64,000 nucleotides of DNA from Lachnospiraceae bacterium A4. GTDB lineage: Bacteria; Bacillota; Clostridia; Lachnospirales; Lachnospiraceae. The stretch covers positions 352,445-416,444 of the forward strand of contig KE159562.1 of assembly GCA_000403215.2 (NCBI GenBank). Reading direction: 5' to 3'. Positions 44,683-52,656 of the stretch are shown here, one piece after another (position 1 is the stretch's first letter; each line of letters opens with the position of its first letter). The translations under genes were made by a program, and so were the position numbers. The notes below the pieces were generated by a model that made no database searches, was not told the DNA's origin, and saw only the letters and a program-made list of their open reading frames with translations.

Positions 44683-44855
44683 GAACTGACCGGAGGGAAG
44701 GGCATCACATTTGCGACGGGTACGCCAATCTCAAATAGCATGACGGAATTATACACCAATATGCGTTATCTCCAGTACAACACCTTACAGCGATTGGGGT
44801 TAGGGCATTTTGACAGTTGGGCGGCATCATTCGGGGAAACTCAGACAGCCATAGA
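44683..44855 (+). pseudogene. SNF2-type helicase, fragment B
   Basis: A 57-codon piece that continues fragment A in frame: E-LTGGKGITFATGTPISNSMTE carries helicase motif III (ATGTP), then HFDSWAASFGETQTAI. It begins and ends at GA dinucleotides. Joining the last GA (44854-44855) to GA 52657-52658 gives TAIELAPEGTGYRAKTRF in frame with fragment C. Confidence 0.92.
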
Positions 44856-44969
44856 TATAGCGTGCCAGTTATAGGTACATCAAACAAAATACGGGCAGGA
44901 ACACACTGGAAAAGGGATTGCAGGCACGCAGTCCTTTTTTGATACAGAAATTTAGGAGGGTTAGAGGAT

Positions 44970-45251
44970 ATGACAAATTTAACAAAATGCGAAATGGAAA
45001 CGGTGGTAAACTACAATGCTGGAGAACAGACAGCAACCGTCTACACGAGGGATAAGTCTGTGATGCGCAGGCTGGATCGGCTTGTGGCGGATTATCCTGA
45101 CAGCTATAAATTGCTGAATCAGACGAACATCGACAAGACCTATTCCATGCCGAAATTATACGTTACTTATCGTAAGCCGAGGGCAGTAAGCGATGAACAG
45201 AGGGAACAGGCAAGGCAGAGAATGGCAAAGCTAAATTCTGCTGTTGATTGA
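44970..45251 (+). CDS. Small conserved protein of conjugative elements
   Basis: A 93-aa protein that starts behind TTAGGAGG. Similar short proteins (CEMETVVNYNAGEQTATVYTRDKSVMRRLDRL, ending YRKPRAVSDEQREQARQRMAKL) are common next to repA in Tn1549-type elements. The middle predicts a short beta/alpha unit, and the C terminus is basic and helical. The function is unknown. It overlaps the next small gene. Confidence 0.78.
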   Translation: MTNLTKCEMETVVNYNAGEQTATVYTRDKSVMRRLDRLVADYPDSYKLLNQTNIDKTYSMPKLYVTYRKPRAVSDEQREQARQRMAKLNSAVD

Positions 45252-45399
45252 TGTGGAAAAACAGATATGGCAGTTGGCTTTCATGGCATATGCACAGCAG
45301 TCACTTTTTGGAGCATATTGCTGTGTCTGCATGGCATTGGTGGAGAATGGTCATGGAGAGAGCGTTTTATCTCCAAAATCCCCGTTTATTATCGTGTAA
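45244..45399 (+). CDS. Small hydrophobic protein, tentative
   Basis: A 51-aa reading from TTG 45244, overlapping the previous stop (TTGATTGA). It gives IDVEKQIWQLAFMAYAQQSL, then FGAYCCVCMALVENGHGE, a believable amphipathic helix with Cys. An ORF in another frame (45251 on) gives a Trp/His-rich, unlikely product. No strong ribosome site is present, but translational coupling would not need one. Confidence 0.45.
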   Translation: MIDVEKQIWQLAFMAYAQQSLFGAYCCVCMALVENGHGESVLSPKSPFIIV

Positions 45400-45491
45400 A
45401 AAAGAAATGAAAAGGGAAAGAGGGATAATTCCATGTCAGACAATGAATATAAACAAAAAAGCCACTTAATGAGGGAAAGGAGAGCTGAATA

Positions 45492-45860
45492 ATGGATTTT
45501 GAATATTTTTATGGGAAACAGAGTAGCCAGTATGCTTTTTACCGTATACCAAAGCAGTTATTTACGGAAAGCCAGTTTGATGCGCTGTCAGTCGGGGCAA
45601 AGCTGCTCTATGGAATGATGATTGACCGCATGGAGCTGTCACAGAAAAACGGCTGGATAGACAAACAAGGCAGGGCATACATATATTTTACCGTTGATGA
45701 AGTAAAGGACAGGTTTCATTGTGCCAATGACAAGGCGGTAAAGCTGATGAGGGAGCTTGACAGTGACAGAGGGATAGGTTTAATTGAGAGCGTAAGACAG
45801 GGGTTAGGCAAGCCCAATATTATCTATGTCAAAAATTTTGTAGGGAGTTCACCAGAATAA
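45492..45860 (+). CDS. repA: RepA_N-type replication initiator, truncated
   Basis: A 122-aa protein matching the N-terminal domain of RepA_N initiators of plasmids and conjugative elements: YRIPKQLFTESQFDALSVGAKLLYGMMIDRMELS, then VDEVKDRFHCANDKAVKLMRELD and GLIESVRQGLGKPNIIYVKNF, a winged-helix DNA-binding unit. Complete proteins are roughly twice this length. The C-terminal part is missing, and sequence resembling it occurs in reverse orientation at about 46080-46310. The start follows AAAGGAG. Confidence 0.8.
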   Translation: MDFEYFYGKQSSQYAFYRIPKQLFTESQFDALSVGAKLLYGMMIDRMELSQKNGWIDKQGRAYIYFTVDEVKDRFHCANDKAVKLMRELDSDRGIGLIESVRQGLGKPNIIYVKNFVGSSPE

Positions 45861-45892
45861 AAGTAAAACACAACAAACAAATTTTTTAAGTA

Positions 45893-46076
45893 AAATAGGA
45901 ATGAGGGGATTCCGTCGCAGCAGGCATTGTGGAAATGTCGTATAACTGGCTGTTTATGGAGTTGTGGGTAACTTTGTTTGCAGGATGTGGGAAAGCTGTA
46001 CTTTGCTTTTCCATATGCTGTGAACGGAGTTATCCATGACTCCATAGCCTGTTATGCACATTTCCACGATGCAAGG
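45893..46076. repeat. About 150-bp foldback repeat with DnaA-box-like edges, copy 2
   Basis: An inverted copy of 6766-6956. It has a perfect DnaA-box match TTATGCACA (46052-46060) and related 9-mers (GTGGGTAAC, TTATCCATG), and the two ends pair with each other (GCATTGTGGAAATGT with ACATTTCCACGATGC). It lies directly after the repA fragment, where a replication origin of this type would be expected. Confidence 0.62.
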
Positions 46077-46318
46077 GAAGGATTTAGGATAGGATTGATA
46101 TGATTGATTCAGTATGACTATATTCAGTATAGTTAATATCAGTATAGTTACATTCCGGTTTTCGGAAGTCCAGAAGTTCAAAAATCATACCTCAAGAACT
46201 CCGATTATCGGAATTCTTGAGGTAAAGAAGATAAACTTCAAGAGTTCCGATTTTCGGAATACTGTAAAATCCGTTTAATATAGCTTATATTCAAAAAAAT
46301 AGGAAATGAAACGGACAG
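46077..46318. other. Scrambled repA remnant and palindrome
   Basis: No intact gene. The minus strand reads ECNYTDINYTEYSHTES in a stretch that resembles the low-complexity middle of RepA proteins, with stops. A palindrome (46189-46205 pairing with 46207-46223, 16 of 17) and a half copy after it repeat the TTCCGATTNTCGGAA core. This looks like the debris of an inversion or insertion in repA. Confidence 0.45.
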
Positions 46319-46777
46319 TTATTCCCAAATAGAGCGCATTTTCAATTTCTTTTCACTGTTTGTTCCCTTTAAATATTCTTTTAGGATAGACATCATTTGT
46401 TCAAGCCCTATATTCTTTTCCAAAAACTGCGCCAACTCTTTATCAAATTCGTTTTCCTTTTCAATGATTTTAGGGACTATCTCTTTTCCTTCTTTTGTCA
46501 AATAAAGGACAGAATATCGGGCGTCTGATTGTGATGTTCCTTTATATATCAGCCCTTTTTCCACAAGCCCTTGCACTAAACGGCTAGGGCTTTTTTGTTC
46601 ACATATCAGCAATTCTCCCAACTCTTTCAATGAAACAGGTTCATTCTCATATAATACAAGCAATACTTCACTCTGATTGGGTGTTACATTTAAGGAACTA
46701 AGGGTAGCACCGAATTTTTTCATTGCCTCTTTTTCGGCACTCCTGAAAATATAACGAAATCTTGTACCATTATCCAT
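46319..46777 (-). CDS. MarR-family regulator
   Basis: A 152-aa winged-helix repressor: GATLSSLNVTPNQSEVLLVLYENEPVSLKELGELLICEQKSPSRLVQGLVEKGLI contains the HTH, followed by the beta wing (DARYSVLYLTKEGKE) and the dimer helix. It is divergent from the reductase gene, and the 120-bp gap holds palindromes that fit its operator. It probably represses itself and the three genes opposite. Confidence 0.9.
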   Translation of the reverse strand: MDNGTRFRYIFRSAEKEAMKKFGATLSSLNVTPNQSEVLLVLYENEPVSLKELGELLICEQKSPSRLVQGLVEKGLIYKGTSQSDARYSVLYLTKEGKEIVPKIIEKENEFDKELAQFLEKNIGLEQMMSILKEYLKGTNSEKKLKMRSIWE

Positions 46778-46849
46778 TTTGTTCTCCTTTCATGTAGATT
46801 ACATATCATTTATATTACTATTTTTATATATATTCTGTCAATATTACAG

Positions 46850-46885
46850 TTGACAAAATCTAATAGATGACATATCATCTATTAG
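46850..46885 (+). promoter_or_regulatory. Promoter overlapped by a palindromic operator
   Basis: TTGACA (46850-46855), a 17-bp spacer and TATCAT (46873-46878) form the promoter. An 11-bp perfect inverted repeat, CTAATAGATGA / TCATCTATTAG (46860-46885, 4-bp centre), covers the -10 box. This is the expected layout for MarR-type repression of the reductase operon. Confidence 0.75.
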
Positions 46886-46900
46886 GAAGGAGCATTGGAT

Positions 46901-47863
46901 ATGAATATAAAAAGACGTTTAGGACAATCGGAAATTATGCTTTCCCCATTAGGAGTTGGTACATGGCAGTTTAGTAACAAGGGTGGTACATGGAATACTG
47001 TCACAGACAAAACAGTATATGAGATTTTGAAATATTCTCTGACAAATGGTATGAATTGGATTGATACTGCGGAAATATACGGAAACGGAATTTCTGAAAC
47101 ACTGATCGGGCAAGCCTTGAAGCAACTGGAAGCAGAAAAGGCATTGACAGATATTCCTTACATTGCAGACAAATGGTTTCCGCTTTTACGGACGGCAGAC
47201 ACAATTACAAAGACGATAAATCAGCGTTTGGATTGTTTGCAAAAGCCTGTAATAGACTTGTATCAGATACATCAGCCAACCTCTCTATCTTCCTTGAAAG
47301 AACAGATACGGCATATGGCTGAACTGGCTGACAAAGGAATTATTAAAAATGTCGGGATAAGCAACTTTACCGCAAAAGGAATGAGAAAAGCAGACAAGTT
47401 GCTTAGGGAACATGGATTAAGACTTGCTTCCAATCAAGTCAAATACAATCTTTTGCACAGAAAGCCCGAAAAGAATGGTGTTATAGAAACAGCAAAGGAA
47501 TTAGGAATATCCATTATCGCATATTCTCCATTACAACAAGGTATGCTGACAGGAAGATTTCACAATGACCTCTCTGCAACAGATAACATCAGTCTGTTAC
47601 GCCGCTTTCACTCTGGTATCAGCCGGAAAAATATTGAACGAACAAGACCGTTAATTGATACCTTAAACAAACTGGAAGAAAAATACCAAAAAACGCCCGC
47701 CCAAATATCGTTAAACTGGCTTATTTATTCCCAGGGCGAATTAGTATTTGCTATCCCCGGCGCAACAAAATTAGAACAAGCACAGAGCAACATAAAAGCA
47801 CAAAGTTTTAGGCTGTCCCAAGAAGATATTGAATTGTTGAACAAAGTATCTGAAAGCATTTGA
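46901..47863 (+). CDS. Aldo/keto reductase
   Basis: A 320-aa NAD(P)H-dependent oxidoreductase. It shows the catalytic Asp and Tyr in WIDTAEIYGNGISE, Lys in YIADKWFPLL, the His region DLYQIHQPTS, and the cofactor segment AIPGATKLEQAQSN. The start is ATG 46901 after AGGAAGG; a TTG two codons earlier is possible. It is the first gene of the MarR-controlled group and could detoxify an aldehyde or quinone; the substrate is unknown. Confidence 0.9.
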   Translation: MNIKRRLGQSEIMLSPLGVGTWQFSNKGGTWNTVTDKTVYEILKYSLTNGMNWIDTAEIYGNGISETLIGQALKQLEAEKALTDIPYIADKWFPLLRTADTITKTINQRLDCLQKPVIDLYQIHQPTSLSSLKEQIRHMAELADKGIIKNVGISNFTAKGMRKADKLLREHGLRLASNQVKYNLLHRKPEKNGVIETAKELGISIIAYSPLQQGMLTGRFHNDLSATDNISLLRRFHSGISRKNIERTRPLIDTLNKLEEKYQKTPAQISLNWLIYSQGELVFAIPGATKLEQAQSNIKAQSFRLSQEDIELLNKVSESI

Positions 47864-47876
47864 AAGGAGCGGTTAG

Positions 47877-48530
47877 ATGAAAGATAAAAACAGATATGCA
47901 AAAAATATTTGTATTTTGGTATTAGGTATCGTTTCTCTTGTGCTGTTATGCCTGCTTGCAAAAAATTACAACCTGCTTTTCCTGCAGAAAATTGATACCA
48001 AGATTTTACAGTTTATGGTGGAACACACAAATGAATGTATGACAGTGGTAATGAATGTTATTACATTTTTTGGAACAATTGGCGGCGTTACCCTAATTTT
48101 AATACTGATGATTTTGATTAGTCGTTTTCAGAAAGAAATGCTGTTATACAGCAGTTTGGTTTTATTTACTTATCTGATAAATGGATTTATTAAAAATATG
48201 GTTATGCGCTCCCGTCCTAGTGTTCATCATTTGACATTTGCAGATGGATACAGCTTCGTAAGCGGACACAGCTCCATTTCCATTGTACTTTCAGTTACCT
48301 TAATTGCTTTCTTTGTTCCAAAAATCAAAAATGCTGTTTTAAGGAACGGTATCGCTGTTTTTTTATGTGTGCTACCTTTTTGTATAGCAGTTAGCCGTAT
48401 GTATCTAAGAGTGCATTATTTTACAGACATTTTGGGTGGTTGGTTTGTTGCCGTTACATACCTTTGTATTCTTTATTTTGTTTTTCATTTTATAGCAGAT
48501 AGAAAGCGAGGGAAAATATATGATAAATAA
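47877..48530 (+). CDS. PAP2-family membrane phosphatase
   Basis: A 217-aa polytopic membrane protein with the three PAP2 motifs: KNMVMRSRP, SFVSGHSS and SRMYLRVHYFTDILGG. Such enzymes dephosphorylate undecaprenyl pyrophosphate or lipid phosphates outside the membrane. Five or six hydrophobic helices are visible. It starts 13 bp after the reductase and overlaps the next gene by 11 nt. Confidence 0.9.
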   Translation: MKDKNRYAKNICILVLGIVSLVLLCLLAKNYNLLFLQKIDTKILQFMVEHTNECMTVVMNVITFFGTIGGVTLILILMILISRFQKEMLLYSSLVLFTYLINGFIKNMVMRSRPSVHHLTFADGYSFVSGHSSISIVLSVTLIAFFVPKIKNAVLRNGIAVFLCVLPFCIAVSRMYLRVHYFTDILGGWFVAVTYLCILYFVFHFIADRKRGKIYDK

Positions 48531-49326
48531 TATCCATGTTATAGAATTACAGAGTGTTGGAAATATGCGTGATTTAGGCGGTTTCCAAGCAGGAAACGGA
48601 AAGCATATAAAGTATGGAAAAATTATCCGCTCTGCACATTTACATCACTTATCCGAAACAGACCAGATTGCATTACAAGCATTGGGAGTTAATAAAGTGA
48701 TTGATTTCAGGGGCTTGGAAGAACAACAAAACGAGCCGGATAAGCCAATGCCGGACACGGAATATTTCCTGTTTCCTGTTTTTTCTTCTACAAGAATACC
48801 CGTAATCAACGAGGAATTTATTAAAGATATGCTCCACAATAAAAACAGTCTGATTGATCTGCTATTCAGACAAAAAGAACAAATGCAGGAAGTATATCGG
48901 GATTTTGTGTTTGAAGAAAGCGCATTAAAAGCCTACCATGATTTTTTCCAAATATTGTTAGAAAGTGATAAGCCAAAAGATACTGTCTTGTTCCATTGTA
49001 CCGCAGGGAAAGACCGTACAGGATTTGCCGCCGCCTTATTTTTAAGGTGTATGGGTGTTAATATGGACTGTATTATCAATGATTATCTGATAACAAACGG
49101 ATACTTAAAGAAACGGATAGAGGAAACGATTGTAAAATTTCAGTCATTGCATATTGATGATACTTTTATACAAGAAACGAAAAAATACTTTTTGGCGCAG
49201 GAAGATTATCTGAAACTTTCTTTCCAAACAATTTCGGATAATTATAGGGATTTTCAAATTTATCTGAAAATGATAGGGATAGATGAAAATGCAATAACAA
49301 AACTATTTGATATATATACTGGATAA
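48520..49326 (+). CDS. Tyrosine phosphatase family protein
   Basis: A 268-aa protein with the CX5R loop FHCTAGKDRTGFAAALFL (Cys nucleophile at about residue 160). The N-terminal SVGNMRDLGGFQAGNGKHIKYGKIIRSAHLHHLSETD is typical of the Y_phosphatase3 group. No signal peptide is seen, so it acts in the cytosol on phosphotyrosine or phosphoinositide-like substrates. It is the last gene of the MarR-controlled group. Confidence 0.9.
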   Translation: MINNIHVIELQSVGNMRDLGGFQAGNGKHIKYGKIIRSAHLHHLSETDQIALQALGVNKVIDFRGLEEQQNEPDKPMPDTEYFLFPVFSSTRIPVINEEFIKDMLHNKNSLIDLLFRQKEQMQEVYRDFVFEESALKAYHDFFQILLESDKPKDTVLFHCTAGKDRTGFAAALFLRCMGVNMDCIINDYLITNGYLKKRIEETIVKFQSLHIDDTFIQETKKYFLAQEDYLKLSFQTISDNYRDFQIYLKMIGIDENAITKLFDIYTG

Positions 49327-49679
49327 ACTCAAAAAGATGGTGGCATGGAAAAATATAGCAGATTAAAAGATTAAACTGGATGAAAAATGTTTGCTGAATC
49401 AAGTATTATATTGGCAAATGAACACTGAGAGATGACAGTAAAATATTTGTGTTTCTTAGTGCTTTTTTGTTTGACAGATACAAATATTTCAAACTAATAT
49501 GCGGAATAAATTCGGTAATAAAAAGTAAAAAATATTATGAATACATAAATGCAAAGGGTAACATTAACAAGGGGGTGTTTTATTCGTTATTGTGCATTGT
49601 ATTTGTGTTAAAAATATCATGTAGTACACTTTTCTTTTATATCAAAGTCTTTTAGATTTTGAAACACAAGGGGGTTAGG

Positions 49680-49880
49680 GGGATTTTCCCCTTATAAGCA
49701 ATTTTTACAGATTTCCATTATGGAAAATCTGTAAAAAAAGTGCCTGTGGACGTCCACAGGCAGTGCTTGCTATTTCGCCCCGTGCCAGGACACGGGCAGT
49801 GCTTGCTGTACCAGTATGGACAGTAAGAGGGTTTTAGGCTGCACAGGCAGTCTGCCCAAAACCAATACGGGCGTTACCGT
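49680..49880. repeat. Hairpin cluster with a repeated GGCAGTGCTTGCT tag
   Basis: The gap 49327-49986 has no convincing gene. It holds a 16-bp stem (49702-49717 with 49721-49737), a perfect palindrome GCCTGTGGACGTCCACAGGC (49742-49761), and a stem CCCGTG/CACGGG (49779-49796). The last two are each followed by the same GGCAGTGCTTGCT. The repeat of hairpin plus tag suggests a protein-binding or replication site. Confidence 0.6.
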
Positions 49881-49986
49881 TCAGTCTGACAAAAAAATTT
49901 TTGAAAAAGTTTTGGTAAATAGGAAGGTTTTTGACCTATTTAGAATTTACAATAATAGCCGGGGCTGAGTGGAAGGAGGGAACAGC

Positions 49987-50316
49987 ATGACCACCGCAGA
50001 CCGCAGATTGGAGATTGTCAGTATCCTTGTGGTCAACGGTCATGTTACGTCAAGGGAGCTGGCGCAGGAATTTGGCGTTGCAAGGCGCACGATATTAAAT
50101 GATGTTGCGGCTCTTACATATGGCTATCCCATATACACAAAGCCGGGGGCAGGCGGGGGAATTTTTATCATGGAGGGTTACAAGCCGTACAACAATACGC
50201 TCACTCCCTACGAACAGGAGAAGCTCAAAAAAATGTATGATGCGGCAGAGGGGGAGGATAAGGAAATCCTGAAACGTGTCCTCAAAAAATACGGGGCGTA
50301 TAAGCTGGAACTGTAG
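49987..50316 (+). CDS. HTH (DeoR/HTH_11-type) regulator
   Basis: A 109-aa protein. RRLEIVSILVVNGHVTSRELAQEFGVARRTILNDVAAL is a winged helix-turn-helix, followed by a Gly-rich wing (YTKPGAGGGIFIMEGYK) and a helical C terminus. The start at ATG 49987 follows GGAGGG. Related short regulators are common in Tn1549-type elements. The target is unknown; nearby are the hairpin cluster and the structured region after it. Confidence 0.83.
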   Translation: MTTADRRLEIVSILVVNGHVTSRELAQEFGVARRTILNDVAALTYGYPIYTKPGAGGGIFIMEGYKPYNNTLTPYEQEKLKKMYDAAEGEDKEILKRVLKKYGAYKLEL

Positions 50317-50394
50317 ATGTTTTTTTGAGGGAAACATACCATACGGACAAGGGATTTTTTACAAGGAAATTTGACAACTGAATATCGCAGAACA

Positions 50395-50680
50395 TACAGG
50401 ACGTGAGGATATGTGTAGCCACTAAGTAAGTGCGCCATGATGCGCCTGCTCTAACTTGGAATTGAACGGAAAAGCAGAGGCGTGGAGCGATAAGAACCTG
50501 ACAAAATGCACAGCAGTTGTGCGGGGCGATGAAGCATATCCGTGATAATGATACTTCTGAAATTTTATAAAAATTCAGTCATGAAATGACGGTGAAATTC
50601 CGATGTGGGCAGCGTAATGACCTGCCACTTGTATGTGGGTTTATTGGATTACAGAGCAAAGGCAAAAAAGAGAGGATTTG
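50395..50680 (+). ncRNA. Candidate structured RNA, unidentified
   Basis: This gene-free stretch contains several nested pairings: GGATATG (about 50407) with CATATCC (about 50536), GCGC/GCGC around ATGAT, CTGCTCT with a later AGCAG, and GCACAGCAGTTGTGC. The outer pair encloses three inner stems like a multi-branched RNA. It is followed by a terminator-like hairpin at 50710-50750. I do not recognise a known RNA class. Promoter and expression are not shown. Confidence 0.4.
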
Positions 50681-50709
50681 TAATTTTTTTGGATTGTAAA
50701 AACAGCGTA

Positions 50710-50750
50710 AGGGCAGTTATGAACGTAACAGTTTATAACTGTCCTTTTTG
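50710..50750 (+). terminator. Terminator/attenuator-like hairpin
   Basis: The stem 50710-50720 pairs with 50735-50745 and is followed by TTTTT. The sequence before and within it (AAAACAGCGTAAGGGC.GTTATGA) is nearly the same as at 163-186. Both copies stand just upstream of a gene. Confidence 0.65.
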
Positions 50751-50770
50751 TGTTTGAAGGGAGGAATTGA

Positions 50771-50947
50771 ATGGGAAGTAAACAAAAAATCAGGAGCAAA
50801 AACAGAAACGAAAGCAGGAAAACACCGACACGGATTGTCGTGGAACGTATCTACTTAGGCGGTCAGAGCATGGAAGATGCTTTCCGCAAAATCAACGAGG
50901 AAACAGTGAGGAAAAATATTGAGGAAATCGTCGGAAAAACGGTTTAA
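50771..50947 (+). CDS. Small transposon-associated protein (58 aa)
   Basis: The reading starts at ATG behind GGGAGGAATTGA. It is basic at the N terminus (GSKQKIRSKNRNESRK), then RIVVERIYLGGQSMEDAFRKINEETVRKNIEEIV. Small proteins of this type precede large serine recombinases in Clostridia elements, as tnpW does elsewhere in the window. A GC stem (GGGCGG...CCGCCC plus T run, about 50953-50994) separates it from the recombinase. Confidence 0.75.
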   Translation: MGSKQKIRSKNRNESRKTPTRIVVERIYLGGQSMEDAFRKINEETVRKNIEEIVGKTV

Positions 50948-51009
50948 TTCTGCGGGCGGTCATGCTATACTATGGGTAGTGTGTTCCGCCCTTTTATGGA
51001 GGTAGGAAG

Positions 51010-52632
51010 ATGAAAGGGAACGGAACAAAAATCACAGCTTTATATTGCAGACTGTCACAGGACGATGGGAATGTCGGGGACAGCATGAGTATCCAGAGCC
51101 AGAAAGCTATCCTTGAAAAATATGCAAGGGATATGGGAAAAGCTGCTTATGCTTTCTATGTGGACGACGGTTATTCCGGTACAAATTTCCAAAGACCGAG
51201 TTTTCAGAGAATGATTGCTGATATTGAAGATGGGAAGATTGATACGGTCATCACAAAAGACCTCTCCCGTCTTGGCAGGAATTATCTTGAAAGCGGCGCA
51301 TACATTGAAGTGTTTTTCCCGCAGCGCCATGTACGCTATATTGCAGTCAATGACGGTGTGGATTCCGAACAGAGCGGCGGGCTTGACATCACGCCTTTCA
51401 AAAATATCCTGAATGAATTTTATTCGAGGGATATTTCCAAAAAGGTCAAGAGCGGCAAGCATATACGGGCACTGGAAGGGAAATTCATGGGAACGACTGC
51501 ACCATTCGGCTACAGGAAAGACCCGCAGGACAAAAACCACTTGATTGTTGATGAAGCGACTGCGCCCACTGTCAGGCTGATATACAGCCTTGCCCTGGAA
51601 GGGTATGGAACAAACCGCATCGGCAAAGTTCTGTATGAAAGGAAAATCCCAAAACCGAGCTATTACAAGCAGGAGTTTTTCTCCCAGCATGATTCGGGCA
51701 GCGAGGATTACTGGTATGACTGGAAACAGGAAGTCATTACACGGATTTTGCGGAATCCCGTGTACAAAGGCGGTATGTATGTGCATAGCACTTCAAAGCC
51801 GACATTCAAATGCAGGGGCAGGGGATATATCCGGCGGGCTGACAGGGAAGTCTTGGAAGATATGCATGAGGCGGTTGTCACCAAAGAGGTATGGCAGACG
51901 GCAAATGACATCATTGACAGGCACACAAAAGTCAAGCCGTGTACTTCCGGTTATGAGAACATTTTCAGAGGGCTTCTGAAATGCCCTGACTGTGGGCAGA
52001 CGCTCCTGATACATACGGACAACCGCAATCCGGACAGGGATTTACTGGACAAGACTTATTACCAATGCACCACATACCGTAAAAAGGGAGCGAATTTCTG
52101 CACCGCACACCGGATCAGCGCAGGGGATATTGAAAACGCTATAAAAGCGGATATTGACAGGCACGCAGTAAAAGCAATGAAAGACAAAGAAAAATTCATA
52201 AACAACGTACTTCTAAGCATGAATGAAAGTAATGCAGAACGGTCGGAAAAAGTAAAGGCGGAGATTGAGAAACTCAAAAAGAGGAACGCAGAACTTGATC
52301 AGATGTATATCCGGCTGTATGAGGACTATTCCGGCGGAAAGCTGTCGGAAAAGAAATTCACCATGATGTCGGCGCATTACGAGCAGGAACAGGATGCGAA
52401 CGAGGAAAAGCTGTCAGAACTGGAAAGACAGCATAAAGCGAAATCTGCCGCTGTTACCAATGCGGAGCAGTTTACGGAGAGCCTTGCACAGTGTGCAGGC
52501 ATGAAGAAACTGACAGCAACGGTATTGAACACGCTGATAGAAAAGATAGAAGTACACAATCCAGTTATGGTCAACGGAGAGAAAGAGCAGAAGTTGACTG
52601 TCTATTACAAATTCGTAGGTCAAATCGACTAA
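51010..52632 (+). CDS. Large serine recombinase of the 7.8-kb element
   Basis: A 540-aa recombinase. It has the resolvase domain with LYCRLSQDD (catalytic Ser) and KDLSRLGRNYLESG (catalytic Arg), a recombinase domain, a zinc ribbon (CPDCGQTLLIH, YQCTTY), a coiled coil (about 400-480) and a DUF4368-like end. The stop is 25 bp from the right GA border, inside the usual terminal arrangement. It is shorter than the other two recombinases because the charged tail is absent. All visible catalytic residues are present. Confidence 0.94.
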   Translation: MKGNGTKITALYCRLSQDDGNVGDSMSIQSQKAILEKYARDMGKAAYAFYVDDGYSGTNFQRPSFQRMIADIEDGKIDTVITKDLSRLGRNYLESGAYIEVFFPQRHVRYIAVNDGVDSEQSGGLDITPFKNILNEFYSRDISKKVKSGKHIRALEGKFMGTTAPFGYRKDPQDKNHLIVDEATAPTVRLIYSLALEGYGTNRIGKVLYERKIPKPSYYKQEFFSQHDSGSEDYWYDWKQEVITRILRNPVYKGGMYVHSTSKPTFKCRGRGYIRRADREVLEDMHEAVVTKEVWQTANDIIDRHTKVKPCTSGYENIFRGLLKCPDCGQTLLIHTDNRNPDRDLLDKTYYQCTTYRKKGANFCTAHRISAGDIENAIKADIDRHAVKAMKDKEKFINNVLLSMNESNAERSEKVKAEIEKLKKRNAELDQMYIRLYEDYSGGKLSEKKFTMMSAHYEQEQDANEEKLSELERQHKAKSAAVTNAEQFTESLAQCAGMKKLTATVLNTLIEKIEVHNPVMVNGEKEQKLTVYYKFVGQID

Positions 52633-52656
52633 AGTACCTATAACTGTAACGCAATA

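Larger units (their letters stand above)
11440..44684 (+). mobile_element. 33.2-kb mobilizable serine-recombinase element carrying a cobalamin operon
   Basis: GA stands at both borders (11440-11441 and 44683-44684). Removing one GA-to-GA unit of 33,243 bp rejoins the helicase gene in frame. The ends are weakly similar in inverted orientation (GATATGTTGTGAACTG near the left end; GATATTGTCAAGTGTG reading inward from the right). The element contains tnpV, tnpW-tnpX, a partition pair, a MobA/MobL relaxase and the complete corrinoid cargo. The recombinase lies about 5 kb inside rather than at the edge, so the left part may itself hold later insertions (11960-16100). Confidence 0.85.

Noticed and set aside
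45251..45469. Open frame with Trp/His-rich product
   Set aside because: A 51-aa reading in another frame (45244-45399) looks more protein-like; both are weak.
49449..49655. 68-aa open frame
   Set aside because: Low-complexity, Lys/Tyr/Phe-rich product, no ribosome site, in an AT-rich gap; most likely chance.
50395..50680. Group II intron remnant
   Set aside because: A GTGCGCC string inside resembles an intron 5' end, but no domain V and no maturase remnant follow.
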